Shown piece after piece: positions 17,481-26,385 of a stretch of 50,339 bases of DNA. This DNA comes from Streptomyces sp. S3(2020) (GTDB lineage Bacteria; Actinomycetota; Actinomycetes; Streptomycetales; Streptomycetaceae), in contig NZ_JABERD010000060.1 in the NCBI RefSeq assembly GCF_013044505.1, positions 1 through 50,339 on the forward strand. The letters are read 5' to 3'. The translations under genes were made by a program, and so were the position numbers. The notes below the pieces were generated by a model. That model was given only the letters and a program-made list of their open reading frames with translations. It was not told the origin of the DNA and did not search any database. Each line of letters begins with the position of its first letter. Position 1 is the stretch's first letter.

Positions 17481-18557
17481 TCACACCTTCGGCAACGCCC
17501 CCGCCGCCAACGTCCCGCACACCGCCGTGGCCCGGTCCGTGGCGAACGGATCCGTGCCGGCCGGACCGCCCGTCTTCGCGGTCTGGCCGGCCAGCAGCGG
17601 ACTCAGCAGATCCGCCGCGTTGCCCCCGCAGGACAGCGGCCCGGCCTGGACGTACGACACGGTGAGCTGGGCCTGGTGCAGGCGCACGTCGTTCTGGTCG
17701 AAGCGGAACCGCATCTCGCGCCGCACGGTGAACAGCGACGCCTCGGCCCCGGCACCGGCGCCGACGGGCCGCAGCGCGTACACGAAGGTGTGGTCCGCGG
17801 TGATCTCCAGGAACGTCGAGTCGGTCTCGGTGGCCCGCAGGGTCCCCTGCACCCGGATCCTGGGGTCGGCCAGCTCGACACTCTTGGCGTCGAAGCGAAC
17901 CAGCCATCCGGTGACCGCGTGGCGACCGTCGGCGGCCGGATGGTTCAGGCTCTCGTCGAACTGGAAGTGCTGGTCCGCGGGGAGCAGCACCCGCACGGGA
18001 CGGGTCTGTCCGCCCGTGAGCACCTCCGGGTAGAGCGCGGAGCGGACGATGTACTCCTTGACGGTGTCCAGCGCGCTCAGCACCTGGGTCTCGGAGTAGT
18101 GCGAGGTGTCGCGGGCGGCGGGCATCGTGATCCCCGCGGCCCCGATGCGGAACTGCGCGGCGGGGCTGTGCGCGTACAGCTGCTCGGGGTCGGCCGCTCC
18201 GGGCACCTTGCCCTCGGGGGCGAGCGGGACGACGGTCGCCCGGAAGAGGCTCGCTTCGGCGTCCCGGATCGCGGCGGGGCTCTCATAGGGGTGCCGTACG
18301 CCCATGTAGATCGCCGTACCGAAGGCCAGGGCAATCAGCAGGACCAGGACGAGCGCCTGCCGGGACAGCCCTCGGTGGACCGGTGGACGGCGGCGGACGG
18401 CGGGCGCGTGGTCGGCCAGGCGCTCCTGCGCCGAGAACTCCTGGAGTCGGGCAGCGCGGACGAACGACTCGTCGAAGACGACGGATCGGTACTCGTCCTC
18501 GCCACCTCCGGGGCCGCCCTCGGGTGCCCCCTCAGGTGGGTCTCCAGGCCCTCCCAT
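17481..18557 (-). CDS. Membrane protein with VVFDE-x-FVRAA motif (358 aa)
   Basis: The product starts with an acidic Gly/Pro segment, then YRSVVFDESFVRAARLQEFS (about 23-42), a basic stretch, and one membrane span near 68-85 (ALVLVLLIALAFGTAIYMG). An extracellular domain of about 270 residues follows, ending with two cysteines (SCGG and AVCG) that could form a disulfide. No enzyme motif is visible. The VVFDE-x-FVRAA segment recurs in the neighbouring 192-residue membrane protein at 18678-19256 in the same place before the membrane span, so the pair is probably related or works together. It converges with the M48 protease gene. Confidence 0.8.
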   Translation of the reverse strand: MGGPGDPPEGAPEGGPGGGEDEYRSVVFDESFVRAARLQEFSAQERLADHAPAVRRRPPVHRGLSRQALVLVLLIALAFGTAIYMGVRHPYESPAAIRDAEASLFRATVVPLAPEGKVPGAADPEQLYAHSPAAQFRIGAAGITMPAARDTSHYSETQVLSALDTVKEYIVRSALYPEVLTGGQTRPVRVLLPADQHFQFDESLNHPAADGRHAVTGWLVRFDAKSVELADPRIRVQGTLRATETDSTFLEITADHTFVYALRPVGAGAGAEASLFTVRREMRFRFDQNDVRLHQAQLTVSYVQAGPLSCGGNAADLLSPLLAGQTAKTGGPAGTDPFATDRATAVCGTLAAGALPKV

Positions 18558-18655
18558 ATCTTCAGAGTAGGTCTCCGGGAGCTCAGGTAAACGCTCCGCT
18601 GCGCGACAACTTCTGACAGGTTCTCACCAGGACCGTCAGCCGGTGGCCGGTAAGT

Positions 18656-18690
18656 GTTCAAGGCATCCGCCAAGCGTTCAAGGCATCCGC
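18656..18690. repeat. 15-bp direct repeat at a gene's 3' end
   Basis: GTTCAAGGCATCCGC occurs at 18656-18670 and 18676-18690. The second copy contains the stop codon of the gene ending at 18678; the first lies just beyond it. This looks like a local 20-bp tandem duplication. Confidence 0.75.
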
Positions 18691-19256
18691 GGGGTGGCCG
18701 AGATGGCCGGCTGGGAGTGGTCGGCGGAGGCCGAGGGGGCCGCCGCGGTGCCGTGCTCCAGACCGGTCGAGGCGGGTGCGGAGGGACCTTGGTCCTGGCT
18801 GTCGGAGGACGCCCCCCGGTAGACCGCGGCGAAGGCCAGCGCGACCATGCCGATGCCCATCACGAGGGCCAGCATCCAGGCGACGGGACGGTGCCAGCGG
18901 ACCTGCTTGCCGTACGTCCCCGGAGCGCCGTAGCGGCCTTCGAGGACATCGGTGTCGTCCAGCTCGTCGAGCTCGGGATCATGGCCGAAACCGCCACGCC
19001 CGTCGGAGCCGTACCCGTCCTCGTAGCGCTCGCCTCTGCCGTGGGCGCGGCGGGCCTCGGCCTCGGAGGCCTCGGCTCTCGCCTGCGCGGCGGCCAGGAG
19101 GCGTTCCACGGCGGTCGGCTCGTGCACCACGGCCGCTCGTACGAAGTCCTCGTCGAAGACCACGGAGGCGAACTCTTCGTCCGACACCCCGCGGTCATGG
19201 TCGTCGTCGGGCTCCCAGCCGTCAGGGAACGGCGTACCCCCCACGTCCTCCGGCAC
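18678..19256 (-). CDS. Membrane protein with VVFDE-x-FVRAA motif (192 aa)
   Basis: Residues 1-25 are acidic and Gly/Pro-rich, followed by ASVVFDEDFVRAAVVHEPTA (about 30-49) and a long charged helix rich in Ala, Glu and Arg (about 50-80). An Asp/Gly-rich linker leads to one membrane span (about 132-155; WMLALVMGIGMVALAFAAVY) and a short Ser/Ala-rich outer tail. The start is uncertain: GTG 19256 is used and GTG 19244 has GGAGG too close. It lies about 60 bases downstream of proA and shares its cytoplasmic motif with the 358-residue neighbour. Function unknown. Confidence 0.72.
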   Translation of the reverse strand: MPEDVGGTPFPDGWEPDDDHDRGVSDEEFASVVFDEDFVRAAVVHEPTAVERLLAAAQARAEASEAEARRAHGRGERYEDGYGSDGRGGFGHDPELDELDDTDVLEGRYGAPGTYGKQVRWHRPVAWMLALVMGIGMVALAFAAVYRGASSDSQDQGPSAPASTGLEHGTAAAPSASADHSQPAISATPRMP

Positions 19257-19318
19257 GGTTCCAGAGTAGACCGAGGGGGTCAATTTGGGCAGACGGTACG
19301 GAAATTCATAGGGCTCGC

Positions 19319-20605
19319 TCAGCGGCGCACGTGTCCGTCGCCCGTGACGATGTACTTCGTGCTCGTCAGCTCCGGCAGCCCCATCGGGCCGCGCGCGTGC
19401 AGCTTCTGCGTGGAGATGCCGATCTCGGCGCCGAATCCGAACTGGCCGCCGTCGGTGAAGCGGGTGGAGGCGTTCACGGCGACGGTCGTGGAGTCGACCA
19501 GCTGGGTGAAGCGGCGGGCGGCCTGCTGGGAGGTGGTCACGATGGCCTCGGTGTGGCCGGAGGTCCACAGCCGGATGTGCTCGACGGCCTTGTCCAGCGA
19601 GTCGACGACGGCCGCGGCGATGTCGTAGGAGAGGTACTCGGTCTCCCAGTCCTCCGCCGTGGCCTCGACGACGGTCGCCTCGGAGTCCTTGGCGTACGCC
19701 AGCACCCGGTCGTCGGCGTGCACGGTCACGCCGGCCTCCGCGAGGGCGTCCAGGGCGCGGGGCAGGAACTCGGGGGCGATGTCCTGGTGGACGAGGAGCG
19801 TCTCGGCGGCGTTGCAGACGCTGGGCCGCTGCGCCTTGGAGTTGATCAGGATGTCGATCGCCATGTCGAGGTCGGCCTGCGCGTCGACGTAGACATGGCA
19901 GTTGCCGGTGCCGGTCTCGATGACGGGGACGATCGACTCGGTGACGACGGTCCGGATCAGCGAGGCGCCGCCGCGCGGGATGAGCACGTCGACCAGGCCG
20001 CGGGCCCGCATCAGCTCGCGCACGCTCTCGCGGCTCTCGCCGGGCACCAGCTGGACGGCGTCGGCGGGCAGCCCGGCCCCGCCCACGGCGTCGCGCAGCA
20101 CCCGCACGAGGGCGGTGTTGGACTCGTACGCCGAGGCCGAGCCGCGCAGCAGGACAGCATTGCCGGACTTCAGGCACAGGGCCGCCGCGTCCACGGTCAC
20201 GTTCGGGCGGGCCTCGTAGATGATCCCGACCACGCCGAGCGGGACCCGGACCTGGCGCAGGTCGATGCCGTTCGGCAGCGTCGACCCCCGCACCACCTCG
20301 CCGACCGGGTCGGGCAGGGCGACGACGTCGCGGACGTCCGAGGCGATGGCGCGGACCCGTTCCGGGGTCAGCGTCAGCCGGTCGATGACGGTCTCGCTGG
20401 TGCCGGCCTCACGGGCCTTGGCGATGTCCTTGGCGTTGGCCTCGACGATTTCGCTCGTACGGACTTCCAGCGCGTCCGCGATGGCGAGCAGCGCGTCGTC
20501 CTTCTCGGCCCGCGGCAGCGGGGCGAGGTCGGCGGCGGCGGCCTTGGCGCGGTAGGCGGCCTGCGTGACCGGGGACATGGAGTCGTACGGCGAAAGCGTG
20601 GTCAT
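19319..20605 (-). CDS. proA: Gamma-glutamyl phosphate reductase
   Basis: ProA reduces gamma-glutamyl phosphate to glutamate semialdehyde with NADPH, the second step of proline synthesis. The 428-residue product has PLGVVGIIYEARPNVTVDAA (122-141), IETGTGNCHVYVD (229-241) and the catalytic cysteine C264 in QRPSVCNAAETLL. Length matches the family. ATG 20605 (MTTLSPYD) gives the full N-terminus but has no clear ribosome site; ATG 20578 is an alternative. proB lies upstream on the same strand, separated by one small gene. Confidence 0.96.
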   Translation of the reverse strand: MTTLSPYDSMSPVTQAAYRAKAAAADLAPLPRAEKDDALLAIADALEVRTSEIVEANAKDIAKAREAGTSETVIDRLTLTPERVRAIASDVRDVVALPDPVGEVVRGSTLPNGIDLRQVRVPLGVVGIIYEARPNVTVDAAALCLKSGNAVLLRGSASAYESNTALVRVLRDAVGGAGLPADAVQLVPGESRESVRELMRARGLVDVLIPRGGASLIRTVVTESIVPVIETGTGNCHVYVDAQADLDMAIDILINSKAQRPSVCNAAETLLVHQDIAPEFLPRALDALAEAGVTVHADDRVLAYAKDSEATVVEATAEDWETEYLSYDIAAAVVDSLDKAVEHIRLWTSGHTEAIVTTSQQAARRFTQLVDSTTVAVNASTRFTDGGQFGFGAEIGISTQKLHARGPMGLPELTSTKYIVTGDGHVRR

Positions 20606-20678
20606 GAGGGAAGGGTAGTGCGCCCTACGGAGGCGGCCACCGCTCATCCCACACCGCGAGACATCCGTCCACCGGCCG

Positions 20679-21146
20679 TCAGAACGGGTGAACCCCCACC
20701 GGTGTGGCCGGCAGCGGGCCATATCCCTCGGCGATGCGCTGGTGGTAGGTCTCGCGGTCGATGACCTCCAGGCCGACGATCTCCCAGGGCGGCAGCCCCG
20801 CGGTCAGCCGGTGCTCGCCCCACAGCCGCAGGGCGACGGCGGCCGCGTCGTGCAGATCGCGGGCCTCCTCCCAGTAGCGGATCTCCGCGTGGTCGTTGGC
20901 GTAGCGGCTGGTCAGCAGAAAGGGATGGTCGTGGGCGAGCTGTTCGAGGCCGCGCCGCACCTCCTTCAGCGGCGCCTCCTTCCCGGAGACGCTGAGGGTC
21001 ACGTGCCACAGGCGGGGCAGGTCCCGCGGCTCCTCGTACCGGTCGCCGGCCGCGACGCTCGTCAGGGCGCGCTCCTCACCGGCCGCACGCGACGAGGCCT
21101 CGGCGGCACCGCTGCGGGACCGGTCCCCAGGGCGCACTCGTCTCAC
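20679..21146 (-). CDS. Conserved hypothetical protein between proB and proA (155 aa)
   Basis: The GTG start at 21146 has AGGAGG five bases upstream; a GTG at 21161 would overlap that ribosome site. After a charged N-terminus the core reads LWHVTLSVSGKEAPLKEVRR, then LAHDHPFLLTSRYANDHAEI and LRLWGEHR, and finally WEIVGLEVIDRETYHQR. It is soluble, mixed alpha/beta, with no recognisable catalytic motif. The fixed place between proB and proA suggests co-transcription and perhaps a link to proline metabolism, but nothing in the protein shows that. Confidence 0.8.
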   Translation of the reverse strand: MRRVRPGDRSRSGAAEASSRAAGEERALTSVAAGDRYEEPRDLPRLWHVTLSVSGKEAPLKEVRRGLEQLAHDHPFLLTSRYANDHAEIRYWEEARDLHDAAAVALRLWGEHRLTAGLPPWEIVGLEVIDRETYHQRIAEGYGPLPATPVGVHPF

Positions 21147-21342
21147 GACGGCCTCCTTCACTCAGTGACCGACCCGGTGGTCGTGCGGAATGTGTCCCTG
21201 AGACAAAGTTGAGCAGGCCGCAAGGGTTCGCGTGGCGCTTTTGCGGAACGTCCACCTGAGGGCGACTCCTCGGACAGGACGTTCACCCCGTTTTCGGCTA
21301 CGACGGGGCCTCCACGGCACCTTCGCCGTACTCCTGTCGCGG

Positions 21343-22485
21343 TCAGGGCTGGAGGATCACCAGGTCGTCCCGGTGCACGACCTCGCGCTCGTACGCCGGA
21401 CCCAGCTCGCGCGCCAGCTCCCGCGTCGAACGCCCGATCAGCTGGGGGATCTCCTTGGCGTCGAAGCTGACGAGCCCGCGGGCCACCGCGCGCCCCTCGC
21501 CGTCGCGCAGTTCCACGGGGTCGCCGGCGTTGAACTCGCCCTCGACGGCGGCGATCCCGGCCGGCAGCAGCGACTTGCGGCGCTGGACGACCGCCCGGAC
21601 CGCCCCGTCGTCCAGGGTCAGCGAGCCCTGCGGGGTGGAGGCGTGCTGGAGCCACAGCAGCCGGTCGGCGGAGCGCTTGCCGGTGGGGTGGAAGTAGGTG
21701 CCGGTGTCGCCGCCGGACAGCGCGTCGGCCGCGTGGACCGCGCTGGTCAGCACCACGGGGATGCCGGCCGCGGCGGCGATCCGGGCGGCCTCGACCTTGG
21801 TGACCATGCCGCCGGTGCCGACGCCGGCCTTGCCGGTGCTGCCGATGTCGACGCCGGCCAGGTCCGCGGGTCCCCGCACCTGAGCTATCCGCGAGGTGCC
21901 GGGCTTGCTGGGGTCGCCGTCGTACACCCCGTCCACGTCGGACAGGAGCACCAGCAGGTCGGCCCGGACCAGATGGGCGACCAGCGCGGCGAGACGGTCG
22001 TTGTCGCCGAAGCGGATCTCGTCGGTGGCGACGGTGTCGTTCTCGTTGACGACGGGGAACGCGCCCATCGCCAGGAGCTTGTCGAGGGTGGTGGAGGCGT
22101 TGCGGTGGTGGGAGCGGCGGCTCATGTCGTCGCTGGTGAGCAGGACCTGGCCGACGCGGACGCCGTAACGGGCGAAGGAGGCGGTGTAGCGGGCGACGAG
22201 CAGTCCCTGGCCGACGCTGGCGGCGGCCTGCTGGCGGGCGAGGTCCTTGGGGCGGCGGCGCAGTCCCAGCGGGGCGAGTCCGGCCGCGATGGCGCCGGAG
22301 GAGACGAGGACGACCTCCCGCTCTCCCCCGCTGCGGCTCTTGGCGAGGACATCGACGAGCGCGTCGACCCGGTCGGCGTCCAGGCCGCCCGACGCGGTGG
22401 TCAGCGACGAGGAACCCACCTTGACGACGATCCTGCGGGCCCCGCTCACGGCCGGCCTCACGCTTGCCACCTGCACTGTCCCCAC
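21343..22485 (-). CDS. proB: Glutamate 5-kinase
   Basis: ProB phosphorylates glutamate, the first and feedback-inhibited step of proline synthesis. The 380-residue product has an amino-acid-kinase domain (about 15-265) with VVKVGSSSLT, VSSGAIAAG, FPVVNENDTVAT, FGDNDRLAALVA and STGKAGVGTGGMVTKVEAA (split here). A C-terminal PUA domain (about 285-375) is present, as in full-length bacterial ProB. The start is GTG 22485, with GAGGAA immediately upstream; a GTG six bases further in is also possible. It is divergent from the pyruvyl-transferase gene. Confidence 0.96.
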   Translation of the reverse strand: MGTVQVASVRPAVSGARRIVVKVGSSSLTTASGGLDADRVDALVDVLAKSRSGGEREVVLVSSGAIAAGLAPLGLRRRPKDLARQQAAASVGQGLLVARYTASFARYGVRVGQVLLTSDDMSRRSHHRNASTTLDKLLAMGAFPVVNENDTVATDEIRFGDNDRLAALVAHLVRADLLVLLSDVDGVYDGDPSKPGTSRIAQVRGPADLAGVDIGSTGKAGVGTGGMVTKVEAARIAAAAGIPVVLTSAVHAADALSGGDTGTYFHPTGKRSADRLLWLQHASTPQGSLTLDDGAVRAVVQRRKSLLPAGIAAVEGEFNAGDPVELRDGEGRAVARGLVSFDAKEIPQLIGRSTRELARELGPAYEREVVHRDDLVILQP

Positions 22486-22673
22486 TTCCTCGCGCGTGGC
22501 AGCAATCTACGCGAAGGGGCCCGCGCGAGACGTATCGGTCCAGCCCCCGGACACATCAGGAGGTAACCGCTTGCTCACCCTTCGCATACGGCAAAAAGGT
22601 TGTAGGGGTTGCTTATAGAAATCAAAGACGATCCAAATTTATTCTGAAGTTTGTGCCACCTAAAGTTCACCGC

Positions 22674-24074
22674 GTGAAGCGCATCCTGATCCGGTCCGGC
22701 AAGAGCCCGTTCGACGTCGTATCCGTGGAGGAGTCCCTTCAGCGGGACCTCATCGCCACCAACTCGGGCAACTTGATCTTCAGCGACGCCACCCACAAGC
22801 TGCTGGAGACACCGGACACCGAGGTGGTCTCGAACGGCATCAAGTCCCTGGTGTCCGAGGCGGCCCGGATCAACCGGGAGTACGACGCGTTCGTCGTACC
22901 GCTGGCGAACGCCTTCCGCCCGTCCTTCGAGCCGCAGCTCAAGCGGCTGACGCGGCTCATCCAGCGGCTGAAGATCCCGGTCGTGGTGGCCGGCGTCGGC
23001 GCGCAGACCGGGCTGGACTACGACCCGGCGCGGCTGAAGCCCATCGAGCCGTCCGTGCGCGAGTTCGTCTCGGCGGTGCTCGACCGCAGCGCCTCCATCG
23101 GGGTGCGCGGCGAGTTCACCGAGCAGTACCTCAAGGACATGGGGTTCCGGGACGTCGAGACCGTCGGCTGCCCCTCGCTGTTCATGTACGGCAAGGAACT
23201 CGACGTACAGAAGCGGTCGCCGGAGCTGACCGCCGAGTCCCGGATCGCGGTCAACGGGTCGCACAACGCGGTCCAGAAGCAGGGCCTGGGCAAGGTCATC
23301 GAGCGGAACCACGCCCGCTATCCGCACCTGCGCTTCATCGGCCAGAACCTCTCCGACGCGCGGCAGCTGCACTGGCGGGACCTGTCGGACCCGAACGCCA
23401 AGGTGACGGCGATACCGACGCACCCCGACCACCCGATGTACGGGGAGGACAAGGTCCGCGTCTACGTCGACCCGGTCACCTGGATCGACGACCTGCGCGA
23501 CTTCGACTACTCCTTCGGCTCCCGCATCCACGGCAACATCGCGGCGCTGCTCGCGGGCACGCCCGCCACCGTGCTCGTCGGTGACTCCCGGACCCTGGAG
23601 CTGTGCCGCTACTTCGAGATCCCGCACGTCAGGATCGACCGGCTGCCCGCGGACCTGGACCCGGCGCGGCTGTACGAGGAGGCGGACTTCGGCGGGCTGG
23701 TGAGCGGTCACCACGAGCGCTTCGAGCGGTTCACGGCGTTCCTCGACCGCAACGGCCTGCGGAACACCTTCACGCACGGCGACGGCGGCGCGGCCTTCGA
23801 GAAGCGCATGAGCAAGCTGTCCTTCCCCGCGGGGGTGCGCCCCTGGCTGGAGGCGGACCTCTCCTCGCTGGCCGCGCGGATGGCGTTCATGCAGCGCCAC
23901 ATCACCGAACTGACGCTGGACAACGAGCGGTTGAAGCGGGACCTGGCCCGGGCCAAGTCCGGTTCCAGGGGCGCGAAGACGGTCGCGGGCGTTCCGGCGC
24001 CGTCGGTCTACCGCCGTGCGCGCCGCGTGGTGGGCGCACCCATCCGCCGGGCCCTCCAGTCGGGCCGCCAGTAG
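22674..24074 (+). CDS. Polysaccharide pyruvyl transferase-family protein
   Basis: The 466-residue product has the family hallmark SFGSRIHGNIAALLAGTP at about 280-297, the GT-B-like RxHG motif of PF04230. Earlier segments VVAGVGAQTG and ASIGVRGEFTEQYLKDMG also fit. Such enzymes add ketal pyruvate from PEP to sugars of surface polymers. The C-terminus has a coiled-coil stretch (about 400-430) and a basic tail. The start is GTG 22674; the upstream 80 bases are unusually AT-rich and probably hold the promoter. It is the first gene of the envelope-glycopolymer region. Confidence 0.85.
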   Translation: MKRILIRSGKSPFDVVSVEESLQRDLIATNSGNLIFSDATHKLLETPDTEVVSNGIKSLVSEAARINREYDAFVVPLANAFRPSFEPQLKRLTRLIQRLKIPVVVAGVGAQTGLDYDPARLKPIEPSVREFVSAVLDRSASIGVRGEFTEQYLKDMGFRDVETVGCPSLFMYGKELDVQKRSPELTAESRIAVNGSHNAVQKQGLGKVIERNHARYPHLRFIGQNLSDARQLHWRDLSDPNAKVTAIPTHPDHPMYGEDKVRVYVDPVTWIDDLRDFDYSFGSRIHGNIAALLAGTPATVLVGDSRTLELCRYFEIPHVRIDRLPADLDPARLYEEADFGGLVSGHHERFERFTAFLDRNGLRNTFTHGDGGAAFEKRMSKLSFPAGVRPWLEADLSSLAARMAFMQRHITELTLDNERLKRDLARAKSGSRGAKTVAGVPAPSVYRRARRVVGAPIRRALQSGRQ

Positions 24075-24204
24075 CGCGGCAGGCAGGCCGGGCACCAACT
24101 ACCACTCCACGGTCGTCGCAAGGCGTCCGGACACGCGCGTGTCGTCCAGAGGTCGGCGGGCGTTAACCCGGGCGCACCTCCTGCGACGACCTTGGAGTGA
24201 CGCA

Positions 24205-26385
24205 GTGCCCCCTTCCCTCCCCCGCCGGCGCTCCACCAAGAGGCCGAAGAGACCGAAAAGGCAGAAGAGACTCCGTCTCGGACGCTCCCTGAAACGTCTC
24301 TTCAGGCGCCCCCGCAGGCCCCTCCCCCTGCGCCGCAGGGCGGCCCAGGTCCTCGTCACGGCCCTGCTCGCCGCCGCCTTCACCGCACAGGCCGTCGCGG
24401 CGCTCCTGCCCGACATCCCGCTGCTGCTCGTCGCGACGGCCGCCTCGGTGGCCGGGGAGGGCGTGCTGTACCGGTGGCAGCGGCCCATGATGTCGGTGTT
24501 CGCCAAGTCGCACGCGGACATCACCGTGCGGCACATGCTGCGGGACCTGCTGCTGGTGGCGGGGCTGCTGCGGGTGGGCGAGCAGGAGCGGGAGTCGGTG
24601 TACGCCCCGCTCATCGCCGGTGTGCTGGTCTTCTACGCTCTGCACTTCGCGATCCAGGCGGTCTCCGTCCTGGTCCGCCGCACCCGCACCCTGCCGGTGG
24701 TGACCCGCAACATCGACGCCTCCGCGCTGCGCCTGTCGACCGCGCCGCCCGCCCTGCTGCTGCGCCGCCCCGGGCACCGTCTGCTGCTGTTCGGGCTGCC
24801 GGCCACCGCCGGTCTCGCGGCCACGGCGGCGACGGACGTCCCCGCGGCCGCCGCGGCCGGGGTCGCGCTGTCGCTCCTGCTCGCCCTGCTGGGCCTGGGC
24901 GAGCTGCTGCTGCGGCTGCTGCCGGGCCGCCGTCCCGCGGGCGAGCAGGAGGTGCTCGACTGGTTCGACGCGTGGCTGGCCGACTACCGGCCGACGGTGG
25001 GCCTGTACTTCTCCGGCGGCGCGTCCTCGGCGTACCAGGCGAACATGTGGCTGGAGTCGCTGGCCAAGCTCGACGCCCGGCCGGTGGTCGTGCTGCGTGA
25101 GCGCTTCATGGTGCAGAAGATCGCGGCGACCGACATCCCCGTCGTCTGCCTGCCCAAGGTCACCACCCTGATGCGCCTTGAGCAGTCCACGCTCCAGGTC
25201 CTCATCCACCCCTCCAACTCCGGCAAGACCTCCCAGGTCCTGCGCATCCCGACGCTCAGGCACACGTTCGTCAACCACGGCGAGAGCGACAAGCTGTCCT
25301 CGTGCAACCCGTACGCGAAGGCGTACGACGAGGTGTGGGTGGCCGGTCCCGCGGCGCGCGAACGGTACGCGCTGGCCGAGGTCGGCGTGGACGACCGGGA
25401 CGTGGTGGAGACCGGACGGCCCCAGCTGGACGCCGTACGGCCGTACGCGGGGCCTCCCGCCGGCTCGTTCATGACCGTCCTGTACGCGCCGACCTGGGAG
25501 GGCTGGGACGGCAACCCGGGCAACACCTCGGTGATCGCGGCCGGCGAGAACCTCGTACGGGCGCTGCTCGCGGACGACGGCGTCCGGCTGCTCTACAAGC
25601 CGCATCCGCTGACCGGCTCGGTCGATCCGCGGGCCGGGGCGGCCGATCAGCGCATCCGGGAGCTGATCCGGAGCGCCAACCGGCGGCGGACCGGTCCGCG
25701 GCCCGCCGCCGGTGAGGAACTCGCGTCGCGAACGGCGGAGTTGGACCGGCTCACCACGGCCGACTTCCGCACCGGCGCCGACCAGGTCGAGCGGATGCTG
25801 CTCCAGTCGGTGCCGCAGAAGGGACGGGCGAAGGCGGTGGAGCGGGCCACGACCGCCTGGGAGGAGGCCTACTGGGCCTCGCTGCCGCAGTGGGAGCACC
25901 AGGTCGTCACGGACTCCCGGCCCACGCTGTACGCCTGCTTCAACCGGGCCGACCTGCTCATCAGCGATGTGTCGAGCGTGGTCAGCGACTTCCTGGCGAG
26001 CGGGAAGCCCTATGCGGTGGCCAACACCAGCGGGCTGTCCGAGGAGGTGTTCCGCGAGAGCTTCCCGACGGTCCGGGCCGCCACCGTGCTGACGCCGGAC
26101 GCGGACGGGGTGGCGGAGCTGCTGGACGCCGTGCGCAAGCCCGAGAAGGACGAACTGGTCGAGGAGCGGGCCGAGTTGAAGCGCCATCTGCTGGGTCCGG
26201 CGGAACCGGTCTCGCAGGTGCGCTTCAACGCCGCCGTACAGGCGCTGTGCACGGAGGCGCGGGAGCACCGCGCGCGGATGCGGGAGCGGCTGGCGGCGGA
26301 GATCCCCGGCCAGCGGCAGACGGAGGAGCAGCCCGCCGCCGCGGCGGCGGCGGAACCGTCCGTCACGCCACCGCAGCAGGCCTGA
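24205..26385 (+). CDS. Membrane-anchored TagF-like CDP-alditol phosphotransferase 1
   Basis: The 726-residue product has a very basic N-terminus (1-45), then about five to six membrane spans (about 46-230) and a cytoplasmic TagF-type domain (about 260-700). Motifs are FVNHGESDKL near 355, LYAPTWEGWDGNPGNTS near 430, YKPHP near 465 and ISDVSSVVSDFLASGKPYAV near 585-604. The HG, KPHP and SDxSSV elements are those of CDP-glycerol/ribitol phosphotransferases that polymerise teichoic acids. The multi-span anchor differs from peripheral TagF. GGAG lies seven bases before the GTG start. A Pro/Ala-rich tail overlaps the convergent GT2 gene by 23 bases. Confidence 0.88.
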   Translation: MPPSLPRRRSTKRPKRPKRQKRLRLGRSLKRLFRRPRRPLPLRRRAAQVLVTALLAAAFTAQAVAALLPDIPLLLVATAASVAGEGVLYRWQRPMMSVFAKSHADITVRHMLRDLLLVAGLLRVGEQERESVYAPLIAGVLVFYALHFAIQAVSVLVRRTRTLPVVTRNIDASALRLSTAPPALLLRRPGHRLLLFGLPATAGLAATAATDVPAAAAAGVALSLLLALLGLGELLLRLLPGRRPAGEQEVLDWFDAWLADYRPTVGLYFSGGASSAYQANMWLESLAKLDARPVVVLRERFMVQKIAATDIPVVCLPKVTTLMRLEQSTLQVLIHPSNSGKTSQVLRIPTLRHTFVNHGESDKLSSCNPYAKAYDEVWVAGPAARERYALAEVGVDDRDVVETGRPQLDAVRPYAGPPAGSFMTVLYAPTWEGWDGNPGNTSVIAAGENLVRALLADDGVRLLYKPHPLTGSVDPRAGAADQRIRELIRSANRRRTGPRPAAGEELASRTAELDRLTTADFRTGADQVERMLLQSVPQKGRAKAVERATTAWEEAYWASLPQWEHQVVTDSRPTLYACFNRADLLISDVSSVVSDFLASGKPYAVANTSGLSEEVFRESFPTVRAATVLTPDADGVAELLDAVRKPEKDELVEERAELKRHLLGPAEPVSQVRFNAAVQALCTEAREHRARMRERLAAEIPGQRQTEEQPAAAAAAEPSVTPPQQA

